Shown in pieces: positions 1 through 8,962 of a stretch of 64,000 bases of DNA. The DNA comes from Ruminococcaceae bacterium D5. GTDB taxonomy: Bacteria; Bacillota; Clostridia; Oscillospirales; Ruminococcaceae. The stretch spans positions 62,001 to 126,000 of the forward strand of contig FORK01000005.1 of NCBI GenBank assembly GCA_900113995.1, given 5' to 3'. The first letter of the stretch is position 1; each line of letters opens with the position of its first letter. The notes under the pieces were generated by a model. The model made no database searches and was not told where the DNA came from. It saw only the letters and a list, made by a program, of their open reading frames with translations. Both the position numbers and the translations under genes were made by a program.

Positions 1-1213
1 GGCAGGCAGCGACCGCTTCAATCAGGGAAAAGCCCTCGACGCTGCGTCCTGATCCCTTGGCGGAGGCTCCGTCCACAGCAAGAATCAGGCAGGGCTTGCC
101 GAACCGCTCCACCAGCCGGGAGCAGACGATGCCAACCACGCCGGCGTGGTAGCCCTCCCCCGAAAAGACGAGGACCCGGCGGCAGGTCAGAGAAGGGTCG
201 GCCGCAATCTGTTCCGCAATCGAATCGGCAATCTTCTTTTCTTCCGCCCGGCGGACGGCATTCAGCTCTTCGAGCTGCCCGGAAAGTTCGGCGGCTTCCT
301 CATCATCTTCGGTCAGCAGCAGCATCGCCGCCGTATCGGCCGAATCGAGCCTGCCGGCGGCATTGATGCGGGGGGCAAGCCCAAACGCGATGGAATCCCC
401 GTTCAGCACCCGGCCCTCAAGTCCGGCGGAGGCCAGCAGCGCGCGGATTCCGGGGCGGTCGCTCTCTGTCAGCATTCCGAGGCCCCGGGTGACAAAAAGG
501 CGGTTTTCTCCGGTCAGAGGCACCACATCCCCCACCGTTCCGATGGCAAGCAGGTCGGCATACTGCTCGAGCAGCGCCTCTCCCCACTCCCCCTCGAGAG
601 CGCAGAGCAGCTTGAAGGCCACCCCAACGCCGGAAAGCTCTTTGAATGGATACCCGCAGTCGGAACGGTGCGGATCAACCACCGCTTCCGCTTCCGGCAG
701 GCGCGGTCCGGGGCGGTGATGGTCGGTAACGACGACCCGCATCCCAAGGGAATAGGCATGGGCGATCTCCTCAACAGCGGTCACCCCATTATCGACCGTA
801 AGGATCAGATCGACCCCCAGCCGGTGCAGTTCGTCAATCGCCGGAATGTTCAGGCCGTAACCCTCCCGTTCCCGGTGCGGAATATAATAGCAGCTTCGCG
901 CCCCAATGGCGTCAAAATAGTGCTTGAGCATAACCGTCGAGGTCACACCGTCACAGTCATAATCGCCATAAATGCAGATCATCCCGCCGTCGGCAACTGT
1001 TTCCGCAACCGTCTGGGCGGCGCGGTCGAGGTCCTTCATCAGAAGGGGGTCACAAAGCACATCTTCGCAGGAGAGCAGTGCCTTCGCCGATTCAGGGCCG
1101 TATCCCCGCGCGGCGAGCACCGAGGCGGCAAGCGGCGGAAGTCCGAGAAAATCAGCAATGGCATGGGCCTCCTGCGCCCGCTGGGGCAAAATTTTCCAAA
1201 GCTCCTTCTTCAT
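1..1213 (-). CDS. recJ: Single-stranded-DNA-specific exonuclease RecJ (3' part cut off by window edge)
   Basis: RecJ degrades single-stranded DNA 5' to 3' in the cytoplasm during RecF-pathway recombination and repair. The visible 404 residues contain the DHH-family phosphoesterase motifs: YGDYDCDG at residues 83-90 and a TDHH motif near residue 150, followed by the DHHA1-type region with GLAPRINAAGR and, near the edge, GYHAGVVGIVCSRL. The reading frame is open to base 1, so the C-terminal part lies outside the window. The ATG at 1213 is preceded by GGAGAG at a normal distance, and an upstream promoter fits. Its start is followed, on the other strand, by a small membrane-protein gene. Confidence 0.93.
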   Translation of the reverse strand, partial: MKKELWKILPQRAQEAHAIADFLGLPPLAASVLAARGYGPESAKALLSCEDVLCDPLLMKDLDRAAQTVAETVADGGMICIYGDYDCDGVTSTVMLKHYFDAIGARSCYYIPHREREGYGLNIPAIDELHRLGVDLILTVDNGVTAVEEIAHAYSLGMRVVVTDHHRPGPRLPEAEAVVDPHRSDCGYPFKELSGVGVAFKLLCALEGEWGEALLEQYADLLAIGTVGDVVPLTGENRLFVTRGLGMLTESDRPGIRALLASAGLEGRVLNGDSIAFGLAPRINAAGRLDSADTAAMLLLTEDDEEAAELSGQLEELNAVRRAEEKKIADSIAEQIAADPSLTCRRVLVFSGEGYHAGVVGIVCSRLVERFGKPCLILAVDGASAKGSGRSVEGFSLIEAVAAC

Positions 1214-1253
1214 CGCCGCTCACTCTCCTTTCCAAATCACAAGAATGCTTATC

Positions 1254-1282
1254 ATTATAGCATAAAGGGCGGGAAACATCAA
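1254..1282 (-). promoter_or_regulatory. Sigma-A-type promoter of recJ
   Basis: Reading the minus strand, TTGATG (1282-1277) and a perfect TATAAT (1259-1254) are separated by 17 bases, about 40 bases upstream of the recJ start codon. Confidence 0.6.
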
Positions 1283-1381
1283 CATTTGCCAGCTTGGTAC
1301 CCATCTTGTCAAATATGATGGGCGATGTTAGACTATCCATAACGGACAACATCAAATTATTTTGGGAAAGCGGGCATCGTT

Positions 1382-1615
1382 ATGAAAAACTTTCTTTCCA
1401 CTTTCGCCATCTGCTTTGTTCTGTGCGGTATTTTTCTCTTTTTCGGCGGATTCCTGATCCTTTCAAACCTGTGGCTGACAGTAGCTTTGGCCGCCTTGGT
1501 AATCAGCCTTCTGATCTGTGCCTTTTTAAGTCTGGAAGGCAAAATTGAGGAGTTGGAGGGCAGGCTCCGGGCGCTTGAACAAACGCGGGAGCAGCCCTCA
1601 AAGGATGATTGCTGA
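1382..1615 (+). CDS. Small membrane protein with C-terminal coiled coil, function unknown
   Basis: This 77-residue protein starts with Lys-Asn and has two hydrophobic segments (about residues 5-25 and 30-50) followed by a charged heptad-like helix, EGKIEELEGRLRALEQ. It could be a two-span membrane protein with a cytoplasmic coiled coil. No family is recognised. The ribosome site is weak (GGGAAAG about 12 bases upstream), which lowers confidence, but the pattern of hydrophobic helices plus coiled coil is unlike a shadow reading frame. A strong hairpin terminator follows at 1736-1772. Confidence 0.6.
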   Translation: MKNFLSTFAICFVLCGIFLFFGGFLILSNLWLTVALAALVISLLICAFLSLEGKIEELEGRLRALEQTREQPSKDDC

Positions 1616-1735
1616 AAGCGGACGGCCGTTGTCCGCATGGCATGCTCCTCCGATTCACTTTTCTCTCCGCCCGCACATCCGTCTGTCGAACGGCGCGCCC
1701 GAGCGGAGGGCGGCACCGCTGTCTTGGGCATAAAA

Positions 1736-1772
1736 GCGAACCGAAGGATGATCTCCTCCGGTTCGCTTTTTT
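1736..1772. terminator. Bidirectional hairpin terminator
   Basis: GCGAACCGAAGGA pairs with TCCTCCGGTTCGC (one mismatch), followed by six T on the plus strand and preceded by AAAA, so it can serve the small plus-strand gene and the convergent FAD-oxidoreductase gene. Confidence 0.8.
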
Positions 1773-1821
1773 CCTGATTCGACGTCACGAGATATGGCGG
1801 CCAGGTTTCTTTTGCATCAAA

Positions 1822-3417
1822 TCAAGTCTCCTCGGGGCAGTCCCTCCGCTGAATCAGCGCGCGGGCGCAGCGCATCCCATCGACAGCGGCGCTCATAATA
1901 CCGCCCGCATAGCCCGCTCCTTCGCCGCAGGGGTAAAGCCCTTCGATTTCATCCGCCATACAGTCCTCCCGGCGCAAAAGCCGAACCGGCGAGGAGGTGC
2001 GCGTCTCCAGCCCGGTCAGCACCGCTCCGGGTGCATCGAAGCCGCGCAGCCTGCTGCCGAGAACCGGAAGCGATTCCACAAGGAACTCTCCGACCTGCGG
2101 CGGCAGCAGCGCAAGCAGATCGCATTCCCGAACGCCGCGCGGATAGCTCGGCTCGACCGGATTTTCTACCCGGCCGCTTTTCAAAAGCGCGCCCACCGTC
2201 ATCGCGGGTGCGGTTCCGCCGAACCCGCCCGCCGCGCAGGCAGCGCCCTCCAGCTTTTGCTGAAAGGCGACCGCGTCCTGCCAGTTCGGCCCGTAATCGG
2301 CGGAATCCACTGAGACGACAAGCGCAGAATTGGCGTTGGGCAGGTTCCGCGCGCGGTAGCTCATCCCGTTGGTGACCGTCTGCCCTTCTCCCGACGCCGC
2401 CGCGACCACCATGCCGCCGGGACACATGCAGAAGGTGTAGGCTGCGCGTTCTCCCACCCGGCGGGAAAGCTGGTATTCCCCGGGCGGCAGATTGGGATGC
2501 CCCGCAAACTTTCCGTAAAGGGCGGTGTCGATGTCCAACTGCCGGTGCTCAATCCGCGCGCCGACCGAAAAGGGCTTCGGGATCAGGTGCGCGCCGCATC
2601 GGTCCAGCGCGGCAAAGGTATCCCGCGCCGAATGCCCAACCGCGAGGATCACCGCATCCGCTGGGAGCTCCTCCCCATTGACCCGAATGCCGCGGAGCCT
2701 CCCTCCACGTGCGATAAACTCGTCCACCCGGGCATGAAACCGCACCTCGCCGCCCAGACGGAGAATCTCCTCCCGTATGCTTTTCACCACCCCGCGCAGC
2801 AGGTCGGTGCCGACATGCGGCTTTGCCTTCACCAGAATATCCGGCGGCGCGCCGTGTGCGGCCAGAATTCGAAGAACTTCAGCGCAGAGCGGGTCGTGGA
2901 TGCGTGTGGTCAGCTTGCCGTCCGAGAAGGTGCCCGCGCCGCCCTCGCCAAACTGAACGTTGTTTTCCGGATCGAGGATGCCGCCCTTCCAATACCCTTC
3001 CACCGCGGCTACCCGCTCATCGACCGGAGCGCCCCGCTCCAGCACAAGAGGCCGATAGCCCTCTCGTGCCAGCATCAGGGCCGCAAAGAGTCCCGCCGGA
3101 CCCAGACCGACCACCACCGGGCGGTGAAAAAGGCGCTTGTCCCCATGCGGCAGAATGAGCGGCCGGGGAGCGGGAGCCGCGGAAATTTCCGGCAGTCCCT
3201 TGGCAAGCAGCATGCGAGCCGCGCTGTCCTCCAGCGAAAAAGCGACGGTTGAGACGAATTTGACCCGTCCCCGCCGCGCGTCTACCGAGCTTTTGCTCAG
3301 GCCCAAACCGCCGGGAGCGGTACCGGCAAGCTTAAAGACCCGCTCGGACGCCCGTGCCAGAGCGGCCTGCGCCCCTTCCTCAACGCTTGTCTCAATCCTG
3401 CTGATCTGTAAGCGCAT
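1822..3417 (-). CDS. FAD-dependent dehydrogenase (COG2509 family)
   Basis: This 531-residue cytoplasmic flavoprotein belongs to the uncharacterised FAD-dependent dehydrogenase family of bacteria, often annotated as NAD(P)/FAD-dependent oxidoreductase. The Rossmann motif VVGLGPAGLFAALMLAREG lies about 100 residues in, followed by ENNVQFGEGGAGTFSDGKL, a family signature, and a C-terminal FAD-contact region YPCGEGAGYAGGIMSAAVDG. The start ATG at 3417 was chosen because AAAGGAG lies directly upstream; the open frame extends further but into the intergenic hairpin. Substrate is unknown. It follows cdaR on the same strand with 64 bases between them. Confidence 0.85.
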   Translation of the reverse strand: MRLQISRIETSVEEGAQAALARASERVFKLAGTAPGGLGLSKSSVDARRGRVKFVSTVAFSLEDSAARMLLAKGLPEISAAPAPRPLILPHGDKRLFHRPVVVGLGPAGLFAALMLAREGYRPLVLERGAPVDERVAAVEGYWKGGILDPENNVQFGEGGAGTFSDGKLTTRIHDPLCAEVLRILAAHGAPPDILVKAKPHVGTDLLRGVVKSIREEILRLGGEVRFHARVDEFIARGGRLRGIRVNGEELPADAVILAVGHSARDTFAALDRCGAHLIPKPFSVGARIEHRQLDIDTALYGKFAGHPNLPPGEYQLSRRVGERAAYTFCMCPGGMVVAAASGEGQTVTNGMSYRARNLPNANSALVVSVDSADYGPNWQDAVAFQQKLEGAACAAGGFGGTAPAMTVGALLKSGRVENPVEPSYPRGVRECDLLALLPPQVGEFLVESLPVLGSRLRGFDAPGAVLTGLETRTSSPVRLLRREDCMADEIEGLYPCGEGAGYAGGIMSAAVDGMRCARALIQRRDCPEET

Positions 3418-3440
3418 CTTTTTTCTCCTTTTCAGCAAAC

Positions 3441-3478
3441 GCCGCCGGTCACGAATGCCATGACCGGCGGCAGTTTTT
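3441..3478. terminator. Hairpin between cdaR and the FAD-dehydrogenase gene
   Basis: GCCGCCGGTCA (3441-3451) pairs perfectly with TGACCGGCGGC (3461-3471). The T run (AGTTTTTCT) is on the plus side; in the minus direction the tail is only GTTTG, so termination of cdaR may be partial. Confidence 0.55.
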
Positions 3479-3481
3479 CTG

Positions 3482-4750
3482 TTACGGCTTTTCCCGGATG
3501 GTAATCCGCGCGGTGTAATGATCCCCATAGGCCCAGCAGCGGCTGTGTCCCGGCAGAATGACCGACACCGGAACGGTGACCTGCCCGAGCGTGACCTCCA
3601 CATTCGCCATGTTGATCTCGGCGACCAGATCCTGGTTGGAAAGGCCGCTGACCTCGCCGGAGGGGCCATAGACGGTCACATTGTTGATTGCCTGCGTCTG
3701 GATGGTCGCTTCATACTGCTCCGGCAAATTGCGGATATAGATATTGTCGCTCTCAACCGCCAGCGTGGACTCATCGAAGGTATCCGGGAAGAACTCGATA
3801 TTCGCATCCTCGATGCCCTCCACCGAAACAAAATCGGTCGGATATTTAATCCGGTAGAAGAGATTGACGTCGGGGGCCAGCGTGCGCATATCGATGTAGC
3901 CCAAATGCAGTTCATTGAAGGAACCGAGCGTCTCGACCGGACCGGCGATCTCCACCTCTTCCGGGCTGATCCGGTAAACCAGCGAAGCCACGTCGAAGCC
4001 CTCGGGGATGTTGGTGAAATCGAAGGTAACCGGCACCGTCTTCTTTTTAAGGACCGGCAGTGTCACGTGGATCGTTTCGGCATCCAGAACAAAGTAGGGG
4101 CTTGTCACCGTTTCCCCACCGGCACTTCTCAATACGACCGGCAGCTCCTCGGTGACGCTGTTGGAAAGAGGCTTATTATCAAACTGGCGCACTACCACCG
4201 CTTCCTCGACCGACTGCATCTCGGTGGCGGGGCCGACGACGGTGACCTCCTTGGGATAAAGCCGCTCCTGATCCAGCAGATAGCCGTCCGAAATTTCCAG
4301 CCCGCTCGGCTCGTAAGCGACCTCGAGCACCTTCGTCACCTGATGATCAAACCGCATGCTGATCGTCTCGGGCAGGGAGGTTTTGATCTCAATATCCCGG
4401 TTGCGCGAATCGACGATTTCAATCGGCAGGTCGTAGGTGCCCGGGCCGGTAATATTGTTCAGTTTTGCGGTGGCAACAATTTCCTCAGGCTTGATGTTCC
4501 CGACTGTCGCGCGGGGTCCGACCACCTCGACGTCCACCGTAAACTCTCCTTCAGTAACCGGGTGCAGGTCGAGTCTGGTCAAATTGCTGTCGGAAGAGTC
4601 GATGCTCACCGGAACATTGGAGATGGTCATCGGGATCAGAGTATCGACATTGTAGACCACCATCACCCAGATCAGGATCGCCCCGATCACAGAAATCACC
4701 ATCAGCACCGCGTTGTTGTCGAGCAGATTGTTCTGTTTGTTCTTGTTCAT
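3482..4750 (-). CDS. cdaR: YbbR-domain regulator of c-di-AMP synthesis, CdaR
   Basis: CdaR is an extracytoplasmic, membrane-anchored protein that controls the diadenylate cyclase CdaA. The 422-residue product has one N-terminal transmembrane helix (about residues 13-34, NNAVLMVISVIGAILIWVMV) followed by several beta-rich YbbR repeats, for example MTISNVPVSID and VTVVGPATEMQSVEEAVV. Its ATG overlaps the stop of cdaA by four bases (ATGA), so the two are translationally coupled. In many Firmicutes glmM follows cdaR; here an FAD-dehydrogenase gene follows instead. Confidence 0.9.
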   Translation of the reverse strand: MNKNKQNNLLDNNAVLMVISVIGAILIWVMVVYNVDTLIPMTISNVPVSIDSSDSNLTRLDLHPVTEGEFTVDVEVVGPRATVGNIKPEEIVATAKLNNITGPGTYDLPIEIVDSRNRDIEIKTSLPETISMRFDHQVTKVLEVAYEPSGLEISDGYLLDQERLYPKEVTVVGPATEMQSVEEAVVVRQFDNKPLSNSVTEELPVVLRSAGGETVTSPYFVLDAETIHVTLPVLKKKTVPVTFDFTNIPEGFDVASLVYRISPEEVEIAGPVETLGSFNELHLGYIDMRTLAPDVNLFYRIKYPTDFVSVEGIEDANIEFFPDTFDESTLAVESDNIYIRNLPEQYEATIQTQAINNVTVYGPSGEVSGLSNQDLVAEINMANVEVTLGQVTVPVSVILPGHSRCWAYGDHYTARITIREKP

Positions 4751-5601
4751 CTCTTCACCTTAAAGAAAGGGAGCTTGCGGTCATTTTTCTCCTCGTGCTC
4801 CACAATAAAATAATCCTTGAGTTCCTGGGTCAGCTGCTCCCCGGTGAAGCCGCGCCGCAGCTTGCCGTTCACCGCCATCGTGATGACACCGGTTTCCTCC
4901 GAGACGATGACCACAACCGCGTCAGAGTTCTCACTCATGCCAAGGCCCGCCCGATGGCGGGTGCCCATTTCCTTGCTGATGGTGAAATTGTCGGACAGCG
5001 GCAGGAAGCATCCGGCAGCGAGCAGCCTCCCCTGACGGATGATCAGGGCGCCGTCGTGGAGCGGGGAATTCGGAAAAAAGATGTTGCCGAGAATCTCGGC
5101 GCTCGGCGCAGCGTCGATCACTGTGCCGGTTTTGACGATCTCCCCGAGCTTGGTCTGCCGCTCAAGGACAATCAGCGCGCCGATCCGGCGCTTGGAGAGA
5201 AAGACGGCCGCTTCCCCAATCGCGCCGATCGCGGTCCGCCAGCGCGCATTTTCATCGCCGTTGTCATTGCCGCCGCCAAACAGCTGGAGATTGGAAAAGC
5301 GGGTGCGTCCCACCTGTTCCAGTGAGCGCCGCAACTCGGGCTGGAACACAATCAGCAGCGCCAGCGCGCCATATTGGAAGATGTACCGGATCAAAAAGCT
5401 CAGCGAGCGCAGCTGCAAAATGCTGGAAGCGGCATAAATCATCACCAGCACGACCAGCCCTTTGAGAAGCTGAACCGCGCGGGTATCCCGCACCAGCCTC
5501 ACCGCCTGATACAGGAGGTAGGCCACAATCAGGATATCGCAAAAATCGGTCAGCGTAAAGGAACCGAAGATCCCTTTCATATCGTAAAGCAGGCTCTCCA
5601 C
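4747..5601 (-). CDS. cdaA: Diadenylate cyclase CdaA
   Basis: CdaA condenses two ATP into cyclic di-AMP at the inner face of the membrane; c-di-AMP controls potassium and osmolyte uptake and cell-wall homeostasis. The 284-residue protein has N-terminal hydrophobic helices (about residues 14-80) and a DisA_N cyclase domain with both catalytic motifs: DGA in SPLHDGALIIRQG and RHR in GTRHRAGLGMSE. The start is GTG at 5601, chosen because AAAGGAGG lies eight bases upstream. It is coupled to cdaR and lies 76 bases after ispF. Confidence 0.93.
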   Translation of the reverse strand: MESLLYDMKGIFGSFTLTDFCDILIVAYLLYQAVRLVRDTRAVQLLKGLVVLVMIYAASSILQLRSLSFLIRYIFQYGALALLIVFQPELRRSLEQVGRTRFSNLQLFGGGNDNGDENARWRTAIGAIGEAAVFLSKRRIGALIVLERQTKLGEIVKTGTVIDAAPSAEILGNIFFPNSPLHDGALIIRQGRLLAAGCFLPLSDNFTISKEMGTRHRAGLGMSENSDAVVVIVSEETGVITMAVNGKLRRGFTGEQLTQELKDYFIVEHEEKNDRKLPFFKVKR

Positions 5602-5677
5602 CCTCTGCGCCTCCTTTCTCCCCTCCCAGGGGAATCATTCTCAGAACCGGCTGCGCCGATTCGTTCGTTTCACAATG

Positions 5678-6160
5678 CTACCGCCCGGCGCCGTTAAACA
5701 GCAGGCAGACCGCATGACTCGCAATGCCCTCGCCGCTGCCGGTAAAACCGAGGCCCTCTTCAGTCGTCGCTTTGACGCTGACCTGAGAGGGATCGACGCC
5801 GCAGGCGTCCGCAAGGTTCCGGCGCATCGAAAGGAGATAAGGCGCCAGCTTCGGACGCTGCGCCAACACCGTCGCATCGAGATTGCCGACCTGCCATCCC
5901 TGTGAACGGAGCAGGCGCATCGTCTCCCGCAGCAGCAGAAGACTGTCCACCCCGCGCCAGCGCTCGTCGGTGTCGGGAAAATGCCCGCCGATATCACCGA
6001 GGGCCGCCGCACCGAGCAGCGCATCGATGACGCTGTGCGTGATGACATCCGCGTCGGAATGACCGAGCAGCCCCCGCTCAAAGGGAATCTCCACCCCGCC
6101 GAGGATCAGCGGACGGCCTTCCACCAGTCGGTGAACATCGTAGCCGTGCCCGATCCGCAT
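5678..6160 (-). CDS. ispF: 2-C-methyl-D-erythritol 2,4-cyclodiphosphate synthase
   Basis: IspF makes the cyclic diphosphate in the MEP pathway to isoprenoids. The 160-residue product begins [12 protein letters not shown], with the Asp and His zinc ligands of the family, then [12 protein letters not shown] carrying the third ligand and [13 protein letters not shown]. The ATG at 6160 shares one base with the ispD stop codon (TGATG); an in-frame GTG one codon earlier is an alternative. Full length and all key residues are present, so activity is expected. Confidence 0.95.
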   Translation of the reverse strand: MRIGHGYDVHRLVEGRPLILGGVEIPFERGLLGHSDADVITHSVIDALLGAAALGDIGGHFPDTDERWRGVDSLLLLRETMRLLRSQGWQVGNLDATVLAQRPKLAPYLLSMRRNLADACGVDPSQVSVKATTEEGLGFTGSGEGIASHAVCLLFNGAGR

Positions 6161-6864
6161 CACTGCGCTTCACCCTGCAGCATCGCCTCAGCAAGCAGCA
6201 GGTCCTCCTCGGTGGTCAGCTTGATATTCCACTCATCCCCGCGGGAAAAAGCCACCGGGGCTCCGATTGCCTCGATGAGCTGGCAGTCGTCGGTATACTC
6301 CTCACGCGCCGCCTCGTAGGCCCGCAGATAGAGGCTTCGTTCAAAAACCTGAGGGGTCTGAATCCGCATCAGCTCTTCGCGCGGAACGGTGCCGGCCGAA
6401 AAGCCGTCCCGGCAGCGCTTAATGGTGTCTTTGACCGGGAGCGCGGCGGTAGCGGCCCCGCATCCCGCTGCCGCCTGAATGGCGGCGGTAATCACCCGGC
6501 TGCTGACCAGGGGCCGGGCGCCGTCGTGGATGCAGAGCAGCGACGCCTGTGGAGAAACGGCCATAACCCCCGCGTAGACCGACTGCTGGCGGGTCTCGCC
6601 GCCCCGGACGACCTCGCGCACCTTGCGGTAGCCGCCCTCGCGCACCATAGAACGGACCAGAGAGAGATTGGCCTCCCGGGTAACGATGACAATCTCACTG
6701 ACCGCTTCGCAGCGTTCAAACGCCTCGATGGTCCGCATGAGCACCGGGATTCCTCCGAGCTCTGCCATCAGCTTATCGAATCCCATCCGCGCGGAACGGC
6801 CTGCCGCTGCAATCACTGCGGCCGCAGCCGGTAATACCCGTCCGGTCTTGCAGACGTTTTCCAT
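6160..6864 (-). CDS. ispD: 2-C-methyl-D-erythritol 4-phosphate cytidylyltransferase
   Basis: IspD transfers CMP from CTP to methylerythritol 4-phosphate, two steps before IspF. The 235-residue protein has the nucleotide-binding signature [15 protein letters not shown] near residue 20 and HDGARPLVS near residue 110, both typical of the family. The ATG at 6864 ([10 protein letters not shown]) is preferred because GGAGAGAAAGG lies just upstream; the frame is open a further ten codons. It overlaps ispF, giving a tight ispDF pair. Confidence 0.93.
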   Translation of the reverse strand: MENVCKTGRVLPAAAAVIAAAGRSARMGFDKLMAELGGIPVLMRTIEAFERCEAVSEIVIVTREANLSLVRSMVREGGYRKVREVVRGGETRQQSVYAGVMAVSPQASLLCIHDGARPLVSSRVITAAIQAAAGCGAATAALPVKDTIKRCRDGFSAGTVPREELMRIQTPQVFERSLYLRAYEAAREEYTDDCQLIEAIGAPVAFSRGDEWNIKLTTEEDLLLAEAMLQGEAQ

Positions 6865-6946
6865 ACCCTTTCTCTCCTGTTCTCCGAACGTCAAACCGTT
6901 CGATTCAGCGTGGGGGGCGTCCCCTCATCAGTTGGCGCAGTAAGCG

Positions 6947-6970
6947 GAAAAGCCCGCCTTCACCGGCGGA
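6947..6970 (-). terminator. Short GC hairpin after the divIVA-like gene
   Basis: On the minus strand CCGCC and GGCGGG form a short stem around GGTGAA, followed by GCTTTTCC. The stem is only five or six pairs, so this is a weak call. Confidence 0.4.
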
Positions 6971-7028
6971 CCTTTGCACCGGCCGCGCAGAAATCACCCT
7001 GCCGCCTGCAGGAACCCTCGCCTCAGGC

Positions 7029-7829
7029 TCATACGTCGGCGGCGCCGCGAAAAAACTGCGCGGCCGGCTCGTCCGGAAGATTCTCCGGGGACGAATCCTG
7101 CGGCTGGGGAGCCTCTTCTGTCTGCGTCTCCCCGGAAGGCGCCTGCTTCTCCTGTTCCCGCAGCCCGGAAGCCGGATCGGCCTCGAGAAGCATCCGGTCG
7201 ATCTCATCGAGCCGCTGGTTCATGCTGTCCAACAGGCCGGCGATATGCTCCCGCACCGCCGCGAGATCGGTGCGCATCGAGCGCATCTCCTCCGCGACCT
7301 TTTCGCTGGCTGTGACGGCGGCGGATTTGATCCGGTCTGCCTCCCGCTCCGCCTGCTGGAGCAGCTTTCCGGCATCTTCGCGGGTTTCGAGCAGGATATC
7401 CCCGATCTGAGTGGAAAGCTCCTCATAACGGCGGGCCTTGTATTCGTAATTCTGAGCACGCAGCGAAATTTGGCGGGTCTGCTCCTTTTGGGTGCGCAGC
7501 TCCCGCTCCTTCGCGTCGCACTGGCGCTGCTGCTCGGCAACCGCGCCCTTGAGCGTCTCAACCATGCCGGTCAGCTCCCGGATGCGGCCGGCACTCGCGT
7601 CGAGCTGCCGCTCCATCTCGGAAATCTTCCCTTCAAAACCGGTGACCTGTTCCGCGAGTTCGCCGCGCGCCCTGGCCATTCCGTCGAGCTTTCCCTCAAG
7701 CTCGGCCGCCATCGTGCGGTTCTGCTCCCGCAGGCGGTCGATGTAGGAGAGCACCTCTCCCTTGTCGAAACCGCCGAAAAAGCTGGTCTTCAAAAGGACC
7801 TGCTCCTGATTCTGCTGCTGTTCTGCCAT
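7029..7829 (-). CDS. DivIVA-domain coiled-coil protein
   Basis: The N-terminus (about residues 14-40) reads LKTSFFGGFDKGEVLSYIDRL, which matches the membrane-curvature-binding DivIVA domain. It is followed by a long predicted coiled coil up to about residue 220 and an acidic, proline- and glutamine-rich tail. Members act as scaffolds at the division site or pole. The 266-residue start at ATG 7829 follows GGGAGG at a good distance. A -10/-35 pair lies upstream at 7915-7943. The exact role (septal, polar or sporulation-related) cannot be told from the sequence. Confidence 0.82.
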   Translation of the reverse strand: MAEQQQNQEQVLLKTSFFGGFDKGEVLSYIDRLREQNRTMAAELEGKLDGMARARGELAEQVTGFEGKISEMERQLDASAGRIRELTGMVETLKGAVAEQQRQCDAKERELRTQKEQTRQISLRAQNYEYKARRYEELSTQIGDILLETREDAGKLLQQAEREADRIKSAAVTASEKVAEEMRSMRTDLAAVREHIAGLLDSMNQRLDEIDRMLLEADPASGLREQEKQAPSGETQTEEAPQPQDSSPENLPDEPAAQFFRGAADV

Positions 7830-7914
7830 GAAGGCGTCCTCCCTCTGCGGCACGCCGCACTCCCGGCCGAAGCCCCACGAAATGCGGATCCTCTTTTTTT
7901 CAACTTCCTTTCGT

Positions 7915-7943
7915 ATTATAACATCCTCACGTGGGAATTTCTA
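7915..7943 (-). promoter_or_regulatory. Promoter of the divIVA-like gene
   Basis: Minus strand TAGAAA (7943-7938), 17-base spacer, TATAAT (7920-7915), about 85 bases before the start codon. Confidence 0.5.
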
Positions 7944-8019
7944 CATCTGACAGAAAAAGAGGGCCGCCTTTTTCAAGTTCCGAAAAACCGCCTGATTGCT
8001 GCATCCGGCCGGCAGCTTT

Positions 8020-8895
8020 TCACATCTGCTGCGGCGCCGCAATAAACGCTTCCAGCTCGCTGCGAAAGAGATTATCCCTGAGAAACACAAAATTGAACTC
8101 GTGAAAAATCGGGGTATCCCGGATTTCAAACGCCCGCAGAAGGCGTTTTGACTCCTTGAGCACCGACCGGTAAAGAAATGAAACCCCCAGCCCCGCCTCA
8201 ACAAGGCTCAAAATCACCGGAAAGCTGCCGATCTCGACCGTTTTGGAAAAGCTGTCCAGCGAATGATTGTGCCCAAGCAGCGCGGCCTCGAAGATCGCGC
8301 GGGTGCCCGAGCCGGGTTCCCGGACAATCAGCGTTTCCTCAAACAGCTCTTCGAAACCGACCTGCCGTCCGGCAAAGCGGTGCCCTTCCCGGCAGATTCC
8401 CGTGAAATTTTCCCGCCGCAGGGTGCGAAAATCATAACGCGCTTTGTCAAAATATCCTTCAATCAGAGCCAGATCCAGCGTCCCCGCCTCCAGCGCCGCC
8501 AAAAGGTTTCTGGTATTGTCCACCGTGAGGGAGAGACTTCTTTCCGGATCGGCGGCCAGATAACAGCAGAGCTTCTCGGGGATTACATAATCCCCGATCG
8601 TCTTGGTCGCGCCCAGGCGCAGCGGCGGACGGCGCTCCTCAAGGCCGACCAGCCGTTCCCGCAGCGCTTCGCTCGAATGGCGCAGCGATTTTGCAGCCAG
8701 CTCAAGACGCCGCCCGCGTTCCGTCATCGAGAGGGTCTTTCCGCGGTAGGAAAAGAGCCTGCCGCCGTAATACTCCTCCAGATGCCGGATCTGCTGCGTC
8801 ACTGCCGGCTGTGTGATGCAGAGCCGCTCTGCGGCACGGGTATAGCTCATCGTTTCGCAAAGGGTCAAAAAGGTTTCTATTTTAAAGTCGAGCAT
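8020..8895 (-). CDS. LysR-family transcriptional regulator
   Basis: The 291-residue protein has the N-terminal winged helix-turn-helix of LysR proteins (FLTLCETMSYTRAAERLCITQPAVTQQIRHLEE, residues 9-41) and a periplasmic-binding-like effector domain behind it. It is transcribed away from the YeiH-type transporter gene at 9007, the classic arrangement of a LysR regulator and its target. Two perfect palindromes in the 111-base intergenic region (8914-8928 and 8942-8962) are likely binding sites. CysB/YeiE-like regulators are often found beside yeiH; the effector here is unknown. Confidence 0.88.
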   Translation of the reverse strand: MLDFKIETFLTLCETMSYTRAAERLCITQPAVTQQIRHLEEYYGGRLFSYRGKTLSMTERGRRLELAAKSLRHSSEALRERLVGLEERRPPLRLGATKTIGDYVIPEKLCCYLAADPERSLSLTVDNTRNLLAALEAGTLDLALIEGYFDKARYDFRTLRRENFTGICREGHRFAGRQVGFEELFEETLIVREPGSGTRAIFEAALLGHNHSLDSFSKTVEIGSFPVILSLVEAGLGVSFLYRSVLKESKRLLRAFEIRDTPIFHEFNFVFLRDNLFRSELEAFIAAPQQM

Positions 8896-8913
8896 GGGAA
8901 AGCCTCGCTATCA

Positions 8914-8928
8914 ATAAATTTAATTTAT
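8914..8928. promoter_or_regulatory. Palindrome near the LysR start, possible autoregulatory site
   Basis: ATAAATT-T-AATTTAT is a perfect 15-base palindrome lying 19 bases before the LysR start codon. Confidence 0.45.
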
Positions 8929-8941
8929 CCAACAATAACAA

Positions 8942-8962
8942 ATGATAATTTGATTTTATCAT
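8942..8962. promoter_or_regulatory. LysR-type operator overlapping the yeiH promoter
   Basis: ATGATAA and TTATCAT form a perfect inverted repeat with a seven-base spacer. The right arm lies in the spacer of the yeiH promoter and the spacer covers its -35 hexamer. Confidence 0.6.

Noticed and set aside
146-1318. Long plus-strand open frame opposite recJ
   Set aside because: It is antisense to clear RecJ motifs, has low-complexity Arg/Gly/Pro composition and no family resemblance.
3518-4813. Plus-strand open frame of over 400 codons opposite cdaR
   Set aside because: Shadow of the CdaR reading frame in GC-biased DNA; no ribosome site and no recognisable domain.
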